Assembly: GCA_905479495.1 (NCBI GenBank)
Contig: CAJQMR010000024.1
Coordinates: forward strand, 53,589-117,588
Direction: 5' to 3'
From: an uncultured Anaerolineae bacterium
Lineage (GTDB): Bacteria > Chloroflexota > Anaerolineae > Promineifilales > Promineifilaceae
Length of the DNA: 64,000 nucleotides
The notes beneath the pieces were generated by a model. That model was not told where the DNA came from. It worked only from the letters and a program-made list of their open reading frames with translations, and did no database searches. Position 1 is the stretch's first letter, and each line of letters opens with the position of its first letter. The position numbers and the translations under genes are program-made. Of this stretch, positions 15,694 to 24,276 are shown one piece after another.

Positions 15694-17108
15694 GCTTGGC
15701 TCCTGGAAAAGCGGGACGCAGCGTGACGCAGAGAAACCGCAGAGACCCACAGAGAAAAGAGAGAAAAGAGAGAAATATCTGTAAATCTGGGTAATCTTTG
15801 ATTTTTCAATGCCTGCTTCTCGCCAACGCCCCATTGGGCGGCGGCTAAACCCCAAAGTACCGCGCCTTTGGGCAAATACAATGTCGGTTCGGGGTGCAGC
15901 AGGGCCATGAGGATCAGCGACAGCCAAACGGCCGTTCCCGCCACATTTTTTGCCGAACGACCGTAGCGCCACAGGGGCCACAGCCAAAAAGCCAACCACA
16001 GCGCCAGGCCCACCAGTCCCAGCTCCGCCCCAATGAGCAGCGGCACGTTGTGTACAAGTGCTGCTTCAGGATTGATCGCCGCTGCGCTTGATAAATAGTG
16101 GCCAAGACCGGTACCGAGGAACGGCCGTTCCCTTAAAAGTTGCCAGGCCAGTCCCAAATCCCGCTGCCGCTCCCACAGCGAACGGCTCTCCAACGGCGAA
16201 TCCAGCGCCAGGAGCCGTCCGGCCAGCACATCACCATAGACCAACGCGAAAAGCAGCACGCCGGCTGCCAAAACAGCCAGCGGCAGGGCAAATTCGCGCC
16301 GGGGCAGCGGCAAACCGGTACGACGGTGCAGCCCAAACAGTAAACCGCCCAGCAGCAGCCCCAGTGCCGCCGAGCGAGACAGGCTCACCAGCAGTCCGGC
16401 CACGCCCGCCGCCAAGCCTAACCAAAAAAGCCAGCGCCACCCCCGCTGCGCTCTATGCCGATTGGGCCACAGCAGCAAACAGAGCGCCATCATGAGCAGC
16501 CCCAGCTGGTTGGGATGGCTGTTCAAGCCGTAGGCTCGCAGCCAGTTTTGGCCATCTCGTTGGGCCACGCTGGTGCCTTCCACCAGCAAATCCAGCCTCG
16601 GCTCGCCCAGCCAGGTCAGGCCAATCTCACGCTGTAAGAAAAATTGACACACGGCCACCGTACCCTGCACCAGCAGCACCAGTGCCAGCACCCGCCACAG
16701 CCATTTTTGATGCCAACCTGGATGGTTCACCAGAAACAAATAGACAAACCAGCAAAGCCCGATCATGGCTGCTACATAAGCCATTTCAGCCGTTAGTCGA
16801 GCCAAAACTAGAAGAGAGAAGGCAATGAGGGGAATGTTTACGGCCGTATCGCCCCATGACCAAGGGATTTTTAGCAAAGATTCCGCAGATTTATCAGATT
16901 TATTCTTTTCAATCTGCGAAATCTGTTGATTTTTTTCTTGCCACCAACGAATCGTGACAAGGAGTGGCAGCAATGATAGAACGCCAATTTGCCAGCTCTG
17001 GCCGGAAACGGCCGTTGGCAGCGGCAGCCAGGCAAACGGCCCGCTAGCAGCTGAGGCATGGCTAATCAAAAGCAAAAAGAGGAAAAGCCCAAACAAAATC
17101 TGGCTCAT
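15690..17108 (-). CDS. O-antigen ligase/polymerase-like membrane protein
   Basis: The 472-residue protein has about ten to twelve membrane helices. The signature of the Wzy/WaaL family is visible: GLNSHPNQLGLLMMAL early, LVSLSRSAALGLLLGGLL in the middle, and the large loop WQLLRERPFLGTGLGHYL with VHNVPLLIGAELGLVGL. It would join or polymerise lipid-linked saccharide units at the outer face of the membrane. It begins with an uncleaved hydrophobic helix. Repeat-derived segments interrupt it: QQISQIEKNKSDKSAES near 16900 and a tail (RFTDISLFSLFSLWVS) at 15706-15800. It is coupled to both neighbours by ATGA overlaps. Confidence 0.8.
   Translation of the reverse strand: MSQILFGLFLFLLLISHASAASGPFAWLPLPTAVSGQSWQIGVLSLLPLLVTIRWWQEKNQQISQIEKNKSDKSAESLLKIPWSWGDTAVNIPLIAFSLLVLARLTAEMAYVAAMIGLCWFVYLFLVNHPGWHQKWLWRVLALVLLVQGTVAVCQFFLQREIGLTWLGEPRLDLLVEGTSVAQRDGQNWLRAYGLNSHPNQLGLLMMALCLLLWPNRHRAQRGWRWLFWLGLAAGVAGLLVSLSRSAALGLLLGGLLFGLHRRTGLPLPRREFALPLAVLAAGVLLFALVYGDVLAGRLLALDSPLESRSLWERQRDLGLAWQLLRERPFLGTGLGHYLSSAAAINPEAALVHNVPLLIGAELGLVGLALWLAFWLWPLWRYGRSAKNVAGTAVWLSLILMALLHPEPTLYLPKGAVLWGLAAAQWGVGEKQALKNQRLPRFTDISLFSLFSLWVSAVSLRHAASRFSRSQA
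15706..15802. repeat. Families B and A forming a protein C-terminus
   Basis: ACGCAGCGTGACGCAGAGAA with further CACAGAGAAAAGAGAG units, then ATCTGTAAATCTGGGTAATC. The block encodes about the last 35 residues of the O-antigen ligase-like protein and stops just at its stop codon. Confidence 0.65.
16873..16927. repeat. Family A inverted repeat inside an O-antigen ligase-like gene
   Basis: TTCCGCAGATTTATCAGATT on the left and CAATCTGCGAAATCTG on the right, read in frame as QQISQIEKNKSDKSAES in a loop between two membrane helices. Confidence 0.7.
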
Positions 17109-18229
17109 TTATGGTTCCCGTTGAGCACTTTTTCATAGACAACGGCCGTTTCCCGCGCCGTCCGTTCCCAGGAATAATGCTGCGCCCGTGCCAGGCCCAG
17201 CTGCCGCAAATGCTCACGCTGCTCTGGGTCTGCCAGCAGACAGGCCAAACCGTCAGCAATCGCCTCTTCCTCCTGCGGATCGACCAGCCAGGCCGCCTCC
17301 CCGCAAATTTCAGCCATCGCCGAGTCACGGCTGGTGAGCACCGGCGTGCCGCAGGCCATCGCCTCCAGGGGCGGCAGGCCAAACCCCTCATACAGCGAAG
17401 GAAAAGCAAACACCGTTGCCAGCGAATAAATACCGGGCAAATCATCCTGGGGCACATAGCCCAGGTTTTGCACTGCGTCCTGCAAATCTAGCGTTTCGAT
17501 CTCCTTTTCCAGCGACCCGTTGATCAGCCAGCCGTTTGGCCCTACCAGCACCAGCCGCGTATCGCAGCCGCGCTGGCGCAGCTGCCCCACGGCCCGAATC
17601 AGCCGCTTCAGATTCTTGCGCGGCTCCATCGTACCCACAAACAACACAAATTGCTCCGGCAAATGATACCGGGCGCGCAGCTGGCGACGCTGCATGGGGT
17701 CCACCAGCGGCTGAAAACCAAGAGGGGCCGCTTCATGAATGACATGGATTTTTTCAGCAGGCAGCTGCAAGACACGTATTAAATCTTGGCGAGCATGGTG
17801 GGATACGGTGATTACGGCCGTTGCTCGGCGAGCCACATGAGGCAGTAACAACCGCAGCGCCAACAAGCGGCTGGGTGGATGATGCCGGCTGTGCAAAAAA
17901 AGCGATGCATCGTGAATGGTAATGACTGAGGGGCGACTCAAGCACAAAGGCGCGGTGTTGTTGGGAAAATGGCACAAATCTGGCTGCCGCTGCTGAATGA
18001 TACGCGGCAGCATCAGCTGCATCCAGACAAAGCGGCTAAAGCCAAAATTGTCAGCCAGGGGCAGCGCGTGCGCCAGCTCCGCCTCCAACGGCTCGAAGGG
18101 GCGATTGCTGAACAGCATGTATTCCCACTCCGGGCGCTGCTGCACCAGATGCGCCAGCAAGCGACCCGTATAATGCCCCACGCCGGAACGCTGCCCCAAC
18201 AACGGTGTGCCATCAAACCCAATACGCAT
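17105..18229 (-). CDS. GT4-family (GT-B) glycosyltransferase
   Basis: The 374-residue protein is a typical retaining GT-B enzyme: RIGFDGTPLLGQRSGVGHYT at the N-terminus with the acceptor-side glycine loop, VITIHDASLFLH and VITVSHHARQDLIR, the linker strand FVLFVGTMEPRKNLKRLI, and the donor-site block SLYEGFGLPPLEAMACGTPV with the conserved Glu residues that hold the nucleotide ribose and the sugar. It fits mannosyl- or similar transferases of surface polysaccharide assembly. ATG 18229 is preceded by AGGAAG and shares one base with the upstream stop (TGATG), so translation is coupled. Confidence 0.9.
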   Translation of the reverse strand: MRIGFDGTPLLGQRSGVGHYTGRLLAHLVQQRPEWEYMLFSNRPFEPLEAELAHALPLADNFGFSRFVWMQLMLPRIIQQRQPDLCHFPNNTAPLCLSRPSVITIHDASLFLHSRHHPPSRLLALRLLLPHVARRATAVITVSHHARQDLIRVLQLPAEKIHVIHEAAPLGFQPLVDPMQRRQLRARYHLPEQFVLFVGTMEPRKNLKRLIRAVGQLRQRGCDTRLVLVGPNGWLINGSLEKEIETLDLQDAVQNLGYVPQDDLPGIYSLATVFAFPSLYEGFGLPPLEAMACGTPVLTSRDSAMAEICGEAAWLVDPQEEEAIADGLACLLADPEQREHLRQLGLARAQHYSWERTARETAVVYEKVLNGNHK

Positions 18230-20130
18230 CAAATCTTCCTTGAAAAGCGTAACGCAGAGTTACGCAGAGAAGCCACAGAGGGCCACAGAGAATTATGAGG
18301 AAAAATCTGCGCAATCTGCGTAATCTGCGGATTTTTATTTTCTTTCAACCACTGCCACCAAAGGCCAATGAGCAGCCAAAAGAGCAGCCCAGTGCTGTTG
18401 AACAATAAAAAGAAATCGAGCAGGCCATGAATGGCAAAGGCCAGCAGCCCGGCCAAGATGGCCAACAGCCAGGGATCAACCGTCGCTCGGCGCAGCACGC
18501 GCCAGGCCAACAGCCCTTCCCAGCCCAGCCAGGCAAAAAACGGCAGCCCGGCCAGCAGCCCACCGCCCACCAAAAATTCTAGATACCAGTTATTCGTGTG
18601 GATGGTCTCATTCCAGCTGTCGGCGTCAAGCAAACGGCCGTACACCAGCCGAAAATTATCCAGACCGATGCCCAAGAACGGCCGTTCGCCAATCAACTGC
18701 ACCGCCAGTTGCCACAGCGTACTCCGATCAGGAATTGGCAGTTGGTAATCCCAGGCAGGTGTGATGGTTTCCGATTCAGGGAATGGCGACGTATTGTTTG
18801 ACGGCAAAACCCGCACGGCGCTGGTAGCAAAGACACCACTCTTCTCGCCAAACCAGGTGATCTGCTCATGCACCACATCCCAGACCAAGGTGTACTCCCC
18901 AGGATTAGACGGCGCACGCAGCGGAATTTTCATTTCTGCCGTTTCGCCAGGGGGAATGGATTGAGCAAACGGCCAACGTGGTTCGGCTAACTGCAAACCA
19001 CTTTCCACCTGAATCCAGCGCCCCCCTAAATTGATTGGCTGGGCACGGTTGCTGGACCAGGTGAGCGCCCCAGCGTTGGTAACCGTGATGGGCACCTGCT
19101 GGATTTCATTGGCGGCCAGCGTGAGCTGTGGCGGCACCTGCCAGCTGGCCTCGTACCAGCCATTGTCCCCTTCGCTGGCAAAGCGCAGCCTGAACACCTC
19201 ACTGCCCACCGTGTTAAAAATGAACAGCACGCCTACCAGCCCAACCAGTACCAACCACGGCCGTACTACCTCTCGCTTCAAGATAATTTCACCGCAAAGA
19301 CGCAAAGGGCGCAAAGTTTTAAACTGCTGTAAAGAAAAGCTCTGCGTTCTTTGCGTCTTTGCGGTTAATTCTTCCAACGAGCCGTTTGGCCTTCTATCCG
19401 AGCCCAGCAGCAAAATCATGACCGCTCCCACGGCCCCAACGGTTACAAAGCTGGCCCGGCTCAAGGTAGCAAAGCTGGCCTGGAGCAAAAGCAGCAGTGC
19501 CAAAATCGCGAGTAGGAGAACGGCCGTTTTCCCCACCTTCTGCCACCACAGCCAGCCAGCCACCAGCAGCAGCGGCGCGGTCACTTCGATAAACATGGCC
19601 GCATGGTTGGCGTAGTCCAGCGGGCCAGTCAGCCGCAAATATTCGCCCGTCACGGTGATGCCACCCCGGAACGGAGCCAGCCAGCCAAACTCACGCCCCA
19701 GCCACACTTCGGCCAGGCCAATGGCGGCCACCAGCAAACCACTCACCAAAATCGCCAGCAGCACGGCCGTCCGCTGGCGCGACTGGCGAACCAATAACGG
19801 CACGGCCAGCGCCAACGCTATCCCACTGAGCAAGCGAAGCGAGGCTTTGAGCGCATTGCCATTTTGCTCCGGGGCAAGAACGGCCGTTCCCACAAACAAG
19901 CCCCCCGCCAGCAACAGGAAAACCACACCACGATGAGACCGTAGGCGCAACGGCCGTTCCTGCCAAAACACAATCATGGCGGTCAGCAAAATCAACCCCT
20001 GCAGCAGTTCCAGATTGGTCACGGCCAGCAGACCAAGCGCCAGCAGCGGCCGATCCAGCTCAAACGGCAAGGTGAGGGCCAGGAGCAGCAGCAGGCCATA
20101 ACCAATTTGGCGGGAGATAATCTGAGTCAT
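18229..20130 (-). CDS. O-antigen ligase-like membrane protein with inserted extracytoplasmic domain
   Basis: The 633-residue protein has an O-antigen ligase core: about eight N-terminal helices with RLTGPLDYANHAAMFIEVTAPLL and FATLSRASFV, then after residue 320 a large extracytoplasmic beta domain (VTNAGALTWSSN, PPGETAEMKIPLRAPSNPGEYTLVWD) resembling the NEW1/Ig-like domains used for carbohydrate contact, then the Wzy loop LIGERPFLGIGLDNF and final helices. It may polymerise or ligate the glycan. Residues about 250-285 (ELTAKTQRTQSFSL, LRPLRLCGEI) are the exact translation of repeat family B, and the last 35 (QITQIAQIF) of families A and B. A second protein of the same family lies at 15690. 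Confidence 0.78.
   Translation of the reverse strand: MTQIISRQIGYGLLLLLALTLPFELDRPLLALGLLAVTNLELLQGLILLTAMIVFWQERPLRLRSHRGVVFLLLAGGLFVGTAVLAPEQNGNALKASLRLLSGIALALAVPLLVRQSRQRTAVLLAILVSGLLVAAIGLAEVWLGREFGWLAPFRGGITVTGEYLRLTGPLDYANHAAMFIEVTAPLLLVAGWLWWQKVGKTAVLLLAILALLLLLQASFATLSRASFVTVGAVGAVMILLLGSDRRPNGSLEELTAKTQRTQSFSLQQFKTLRPLRLCGEIILKREVVRPWLVLVGLVGVLFIFNTVGSEVFRLRFASEGDNGWYEASWQVPPQLTLAANEIQQVPITVTNAGALTWSSNRAQPINLGGRWIQVESGLQLAEPRWPFAQSIPPGETAEMKIPLRAPSNPGEYTLVWDVVHEQITWFGEKSGVFATSAVRVLPSNNTSPFPESETITPAWDYQLPIPDRSTLWQLAVQLIGERPFLGIGLDNFRLVYGRLLDADSWNETIHTNNWYLEFLVGGGLLAGLPFFAWLGWEGLLAWRVLRRATVDPWLLAILAGLLAFAIHGLLDFFLLFNSTGLLFWLLIGLWWQWLKENKNPQITQIAQIFPHNSLWPSVASLRNSALRFSRKI
18239..18346. 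repeat. Families B and A forming a protein C-terminus
   Basis: CGCAGAGTTACGCAGAGAAG and AGCCACAGAGGGCCACAGAG (family B) then ATCTGCGCAATCTGCGTAAT (family A). The block encodes the last 35 or so residues of the 633-residue ligase-like protein. Confidence 0.7.
19282..19372. repeat. Family B inverted repeat inserted in frame in a membrane protein gene
   Basis: ACCGCAAAGACGCAAAGGGC on the left and TTCTTTGCGTCTTTGCGGTT on the right make a hairpin with an approx. 45-bp centre. The gene stays open across it, giving a charged loop (TAKTQRTQSFSLQQFKTL) absent from what is usual in this protein family. Confidence 0.75.
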
Positions 20131-20255
20131 AAATCGGGTCCATTTTTGCGGCGGAGAATGTAATTAGCCCCCTGCCGCGCTGCCTACTTTTACGCAGTAC
20201 GGCCTTTCTTAGATTTGTTTTGGGTGAACGGCATCTGTGATTTACAATTTGACTA

Positions 20256-21359
20256 ATGTCCAGTCGCTTAAATCATCCAGGGGTAACGGCTTGGGTAACG
20301 GCTTGGGTAACGGCCGTTTCCTATTTCATCTTTCTCGTACTCATGCTCAACCAGCGTGATCCGGGCACCTTTCCTCATGCGGGCGATTCTTTTGCAGATG
20401 CCAGCAAAACGCCTGCCGATCTGATCGTTTTGGCAAATTCTTCTGGCTATGACGGGCAATTTTACTATCGCTTGGCGCTCAAGCCGTTTACACATACACG
20501 TACTGATTTCGGCATTCAAATCGACAATCCCCGCTACCGTCAGCAGCGCATTCTTTACCCACTGTTAGCCTGGATTGTTTCTTTCGGCAGCCCTGCACTG
20601 GTAACCAATGCGCTCATTTTGGTCAACTTTCTGGCCTTGATTTGGCTTGGCTACAGCGCCGGGCAGTATGCCAATTTAGCGGGTCGTCACGCGCTATGGG
20701 GAGTGGTTTTCAGTTTGTATCCTGGCTTTTTGTTAACACTCAGCCGGGATTTGGCGGAGATTGTGGAAGCGGCCTTTGTTCTGGCAGGTGTTGTGGCCTT
20801 GCTGCAAAAAAGAGACACGGTTGCCTCGACAGTACTATCGCTGGCAATTTTAGCTAAGGAGACGGCATTGTTAACGGCCGTTTCCCTCATCGCCCAGCGA
20901 AAATATTGGAAAGCTGCCATTGCCCCCCTGGCAGTTTATGGCCTGTGGCAATTGTTCATGAATTGGTGGTGGGGGCACCTTTTGGACGGCTCCATTCGCG
21001 TCAACATCGGCTGGCCATTCTTGGGACTTGTGCAAGGGTTTGAAATCACAAACGATCCACAGCGCTGGCTAATCGAGGCTGGATTATTGAGCATTTTCTT
21101 TTTGTGCGTCCTATTCTCAATACGTCGCTCAAAGGCGCAACTGGCTATCAAGGCAGCCTGGGGCTTCTACATTTTGCTGCTTCTGGTGCTGACCAAAAAT
21201 GTTTGGCTGGAAGATTGGGCCTTTTTGCGCGCCGCCACGTTAGGCGTTTTGTTGGGAACGGCCGTTCTCCTCCAAACCAAAAGCCGCAGCGCAAATATCT
21301 GCCTGATGGGCATCCTCCTTGCCTGGTTGTGGCTCGCTTACGATCTTTTACATATTTAG
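20256..21359 (+). CDS. Polytopic membrane protein, GT-C-like, function unknown
   Basis: The 367-residue protein has about eight membrane helices. After the first helix a loop contains SGYDGQFYYRLALKPF and later RQQRILYPLLAWIVSFG, motifs I recognise from a family of predicted GT-C fold membrane glycosyltransferases or mannosyltransferase-like proteins, but no member with known chemistry comes to mind. It is divergent from the ligase-like gene at 20130 with 125 bp between, which must hold both promoters. Residues 9-17 (VTAWVTAWVTAV) translate a 12-bp tandem repeat that ends in an ACGGCCGT octamer. Confidence 0.6.
   Translation: MSSRLNHPGVTAWVTAWVTAVSYFIFLVLMLNQRDPGTFPHAGDSFADASKTPADLIVLANSSGYDGQFYYRLALKPFTHTRTDFGIQIDNPRYRQQRILYPLLAWIVSFGSPALVTNALILVNFLALIWLGYSAGQYANLAGRHALWGVVFSLYPGFLLTLSRDLAEIVEAAFVLAGVVALLQKRDTVASTVLSLAILAKETALLTAVSLIAQRKYWKAAIAPLAVYGLWQLFMNWWWGHLLDGSIRVNIGWPFLGLVQGFEITNDPQRWLIEAGLLSIFFLCVLFSIRRSKAQLAIKAAWGFYILLLLVLTKNVWLEDWAFLRAATLGVLLGTAVLLQTKSRSANICLMGILLAWLWLAYDLLHI
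20281..20318 (+). repeat. 12-bp tandem repeat in a coding region
   Basis: The unit GGGTAACGGCTT occurs twice in tandem (20281-20292, 20293-20304) and a third copy diverges into GGGTAACGGCCGTTTCC, so the last unit becomes the window's common octamer. It encodes V-T-A-W repeats at the N-terminus of the membrane protein. Confidence 0.8.
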
Positions 21360-21477
21360 GCAATTCCCAAAAACCAGGACAATTTTCGATTGTCTCCACA
21401 AATTGGCCTACATTGTCTCTTTGCAAAACAAGATTGTCTCTGTAAAGTTACCCTATTCCACCCGACTGGAGGCATTT

Positions 21478-22674
21478 ATGAAAGGCCAATTGGCGCAGCG
21501 CATGTCGCGCACCAAAAAATCATTTATTCGCGAAATTTTGAAGGTAACCCAAAATCCCGACGTCATTTCCTTTGCTGGCGGGCTGCCCAACCCCGACTAC
21601 TTCCCCATCGAGCCGCTGCGCGCCGCCGCTGACCGGGTCTTTGCTGAACAGGGCAGGCAGGCGCTGCAATACGCCCCCACCCTCGGCTACGAACCGCTGC
21701 GTGCCTTCATCGCCCAGCGCTACACCGACCGCACCGGCATGGCGGTTGCGCCAGATGAAATTCTCATCACCAATGGGTCGCAGCAGGCGCTGGATTTGGT
21801 AGCCAAAATTCTGATCGATCCAGGCGACCATGTGCTGATGGAGTCGCCTAGTTATTTGGGTGGGATTCAGGCGTTTACGATGTATGAGCCGGAATTTGTG
21901 ACGATACCGTTGGGGGAAGATGGGATAGATACGGCCTTGCTCGCCCAAAAAGCCGCCCATCCCCAAAGCAAACTGTTCTACGCCTTACCCAATTTCCAAA
22001 ATCCCAGCGGCATCACCTACACGTTAGAAACGCGGCAGGCTGTCAGCCAAATCCTGGCCGAAAATGAAACCTTTCTGATTGAAGATGATCCGTACCGCGA
22101 ACTACGCTTCATGGGGGAAGATTTACCACCCATCACCAGCTTCAATCGGGAACGCGCCTTCTTGCTGGGATCGTTTTCCAAAATTGTGGCCCCCGGCTTC
22201 CGCATGGGCTGGATTTGCGCCCAACCTTCGTTAATGGACACGCTCATCACCGCCAAACAAGGCACCGATTTACACTCCAACTACGTCTCCCAACTCATCA
22301 TCCACCGCTTTTTGCAAGACAATGATCTGGATGCCCACATTGCTACCATTCGCGCCGCCTACAAAGCGCAGCGGGAAATTATGGTGGCCATGATTGAAGA
22401 ATGTTTTCCGCCAGAAGTGACGTTTACGCTGCCCGAAGGCGGCATGTTTTTGTGGGTCACGCTGCCGCCGCAGCTTTCCGCGATGGATTTATTTGAGGCA
22501 GCGGCCAAACAAAACGTGGTTTTTGTGCCCGGCGCGCCGTTCCATGTGGGCGGCACAGGCGGCAACACCCTCCGTCTCAACTTCTCCAACACCACCAGCG
22601 AAAAGATCGAAGTGGGCATGACCCGTCTGGCACAGGCCATCAAACAAATGATGTTGAAAGAAGTAATTAGGTAA
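21478..22674 (+). CDS. PLP aminotransferase class I/II (2-aminoadipate/LysN-like)
   Basis: The start at ATG 21478 follows a GGAGG site 6 bases away, so the longer frame from 21319 is rejected. The 398-residue protein is a fold-type I aminotransferase: ISFAGGLPNPDYFP is the N-terminal substrate-cover loop typical of the MocR/KAT/LysN subgroup, ALPNFQNPSGITYT contains the ring-stacking and Asn positions, and GSFSKIVAPGFRMGW holds the PLP lysine. Such enzymes use 2-aminoadipate, aromatic or branched amino acids with 2-oxoglutarate. It precedes a MocR-type regulator in the same orientation. The last residues (EVIR) are repeat-encoded. Confidence 0.85.
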   Translation: MKGQLAQRMSRTKKSFIREILKVTQNPDVISFAGGLPNPDYFPIEPLRAAADRVFAEQGRQALQYAPTLGYEPLRAFIAQRYTDRTGMAVAPDEILITNGSQQALDLVAKILIDPGDHVLMESPSYLGGIQAFTMYEPEFVTIPLGEDGIDTALLAQKAAHPQSKLFYALPNFQNPSGITYTLETRQAVSQILAENETFLIEDDPYRELRFMGEDLPPITSFNRERAFLLGSFSKIVAPGFRMGWICAQPSLMDTLITAKQGTDLHSNYVSQLIIHRFLQDNDLDAHIATIRAAYKAQREIMVAMIEECFPPEVTFTLPEGGMFLWVTLPPQLSAMDLFEAAAKQNVVFVPGAPFHVGGTGGNTLRLNFSNTTSEKIEVGMTRLAQAIKQMMLKEVIR

Positions 22675-22712
22675 TTGAGTAATTGGGTAATTGGTGCAAA
22701 TTACTCAATTAC
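22663..22712. repeat. Family C inverted repeat (TAATTGAGTAATT)
   Basis: AATTAGGTAATTGAGTAATT and CAAATTACTCAATTAC arms around the aminotransferase stop codon. It may attenuate transcription into the regulator gene downstream. Confidence 0.65.
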
Positions 22713-22729
22713 AGTCCTTAAAGTGCTAC

Positions 22730-24193
22730 ATGCTCGATCTCACAGTAAACCGCAACAGCAAACCACCGCTTTACCGCCAGATTGCGGAACAAATTAAGAC
22801 GCAAATCAGCAACGGCCGTCTCCCTGCCAACAGCCGCCTGCCCACGGTACGCGGCCTGGCCCGTTCGCTTGGGGTAACGCGCCTGACGGTGCAAAACGCG
22901 TACGCCGAACTGCAAGCCGATGGCTGGGTTGAAGCCACTGTGGGGCGCGGCACGTTTGTCAGTACGGCCGTACAGCAAATGAGCCTGCAACCCGCCGTCG
23001 GCCAATACCTCACGCCAGACAGCGCCATCAACGACATGCTGGCCATCAACCAGGTGATTGGCGTGCGCTCCATGGCCATGGCCCACGCTGATCCGGCACT
23101 CTTTCCTCTGGACGCCTTCTGGGGACAAATGGATCGGCTGCGACCCGAGGCCAATCAGCTGCTCAGCTACGGGCCCATTCAAGGCGACACCGCGCTGCGC
23201 GTAGAAGTGAGCCAAATGCTGCAAGATGATGGCATCCAGGCCACGCCCGACGACATCCTCATTACCTCCGGGGCAATTCAATCGATCTCGCTGGCCACCG
23301 CTGCCGTGGCCCAACCCGGTGACATGGTTTTAGTGGAGCAGCCCACGTTTTTGGGGGTGCTCAACATTTTAAAGGCGCAAGGATTACGACCGTTGCACAT
23401 CCCCATGCAGTCCGATGGCCCCGATCTCGATCAGATGGAACAACTTGTGAGCCGTCATCGACCCCGCTGCTACTACACCGTGGCCAACTTCCACAATCCC
23501 ACGGGCTACAGCATCAGCGCCGCCAAGCGGCAGTCCATTTTGCAGCTGGCCCAGCGGCACAACATGCTGATCATTGAAGATGATATTTACGGCAAGCTGG
23601 GTTTTGCTGGTCCGCCCCCGCCCTCCTTCAAGCAACAAGATACAAACGACCGAGTGCTCTACTTGAGCAGCTTTTCCAAGATGCTCATGCCAGGACTGCG
23701 CGTAGGCTATTTGCTGATGCCCCCCGCCTGGCGCGACCAGTTGCTGACGCTACGCCGAGCCACCGATTTGTGCGGCACCGGATTGCTGCAACGAGCTTTG
23801 GCCCACTTTTTGCAAGATGGCGGTTTGAAAAAACATCTCAAGCGGGTAGTGCCCGTTTATCGAGAGCGGCGGGATGCGCTGTTGGCTAGTTTGAGGCGCT
23901 GGATGCCAACGGCCGTTCGCTGGACAGAGCCACAAGGCGGGTTTAGCTGCTGGTTAACACTGCCCCGCCGCCTGCCACCTGGCTTGCTCTATCGGCAAGC
24001 GCTAGAAAATGGCTTCGCCTTCACCCCAGGCGAAGCGTACATGATGGAAGACACCGGCCACGAATATCTTCGGCTCTGTTTTGGCAACCTGAGCGCTGAA
24101 GGCATTGAAGCTGGGGTGAAGTTGCTGGCCGCCCTCATTCAACAACAGCTAGACAGCGGCCCAACACGCGGGGAATGGCTGCCGTACGTTTAG
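22730..24193 (+). CDS. MocR/PdxR-family regulator: GntR HTH fused to aminotransferase-like domain
   Basis: About 487 residues from ATG 22730. Residues 1-75 form a GntR-type winged helix (PLYRQIAEQIKTQISNGRLP, TVRGLARSLGVTRLTVQNAY, GWVEATVGRGTFV), and the rest is a fold-type I aminotransferase-like domain with FHNPTGYSIS and the PLP lysine in LSSFSKMLMPGLRVGY. Members of this family sense PLP or amino compounds and control vitamin B6, GABA, taurine or amino-acid genes. It probably regulates the flanking aminotransferase, racemase or decarboxylase genes. The four residues upstream of 22730 in the open frame overlap a repeat. Confidence 0.88.
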   Translation: MLDLTVNRNSKPPLYRQIAEQIKTQISNGRLPANSRLPTVRGLARSLGVTRLTVQNAYAELQADGWVEATVGRGTFVSTAVQQMSLQPAVGQYLTPDSAINDMLAINQVIGVRSMAMAHADPALFPLDAFWGQMDRLRPEANQLLSYGPIQGDTALRVEVSQMLQDDGIQATPDDILITSGAIQSISLATAAVAQPGDMVLVEQPTFLGVLNILKAQGLRPLHIPMQSDGPDLDQMEQLVSRHRPRCYYTVANFHNPTGYSISAAKRQSILQLAQRHNMLIIEDDIYGKLGFAGPPPPSFKQQDTNDRVLYLSSFSKMLMPGLRVGYLLMPPAWRDQLLTLRRATDLCGTGLLQRALAHFLQDGGLKKHLKRVVPVYRERRDALLASLRRWMPTAVRWTEPQGGFSCWLTLPRRLPPGLLYRQALENGFAFTPGEAYMMEDTGHEYLRLCFGNLSAEGIEAGVKLLAALIQQQLDSGPTRGEWLPYV

Positions 24194-24200
24194 ACGTTTC

Positions 24201-24256
24201 AGGTGCGACGCACTTCTTCTAGTTGAACCTTATACTGGGACAAGTGCGTCGCACCT
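24201..24256. terminator. 15-bp inverted repeat GGTGCGACGCACTT (family F)
   Basis: Perfect 15-bp arms (24201-24215 and 24242-24256) after the MocR gene stop. The same arms recur with a 4-base loop at 29598-29631, so this is a dispersed element that may act as a terminator. Confidence 0.7.
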
Positions 24257-24276
24257 CCACTATCGGAGAATAACAA

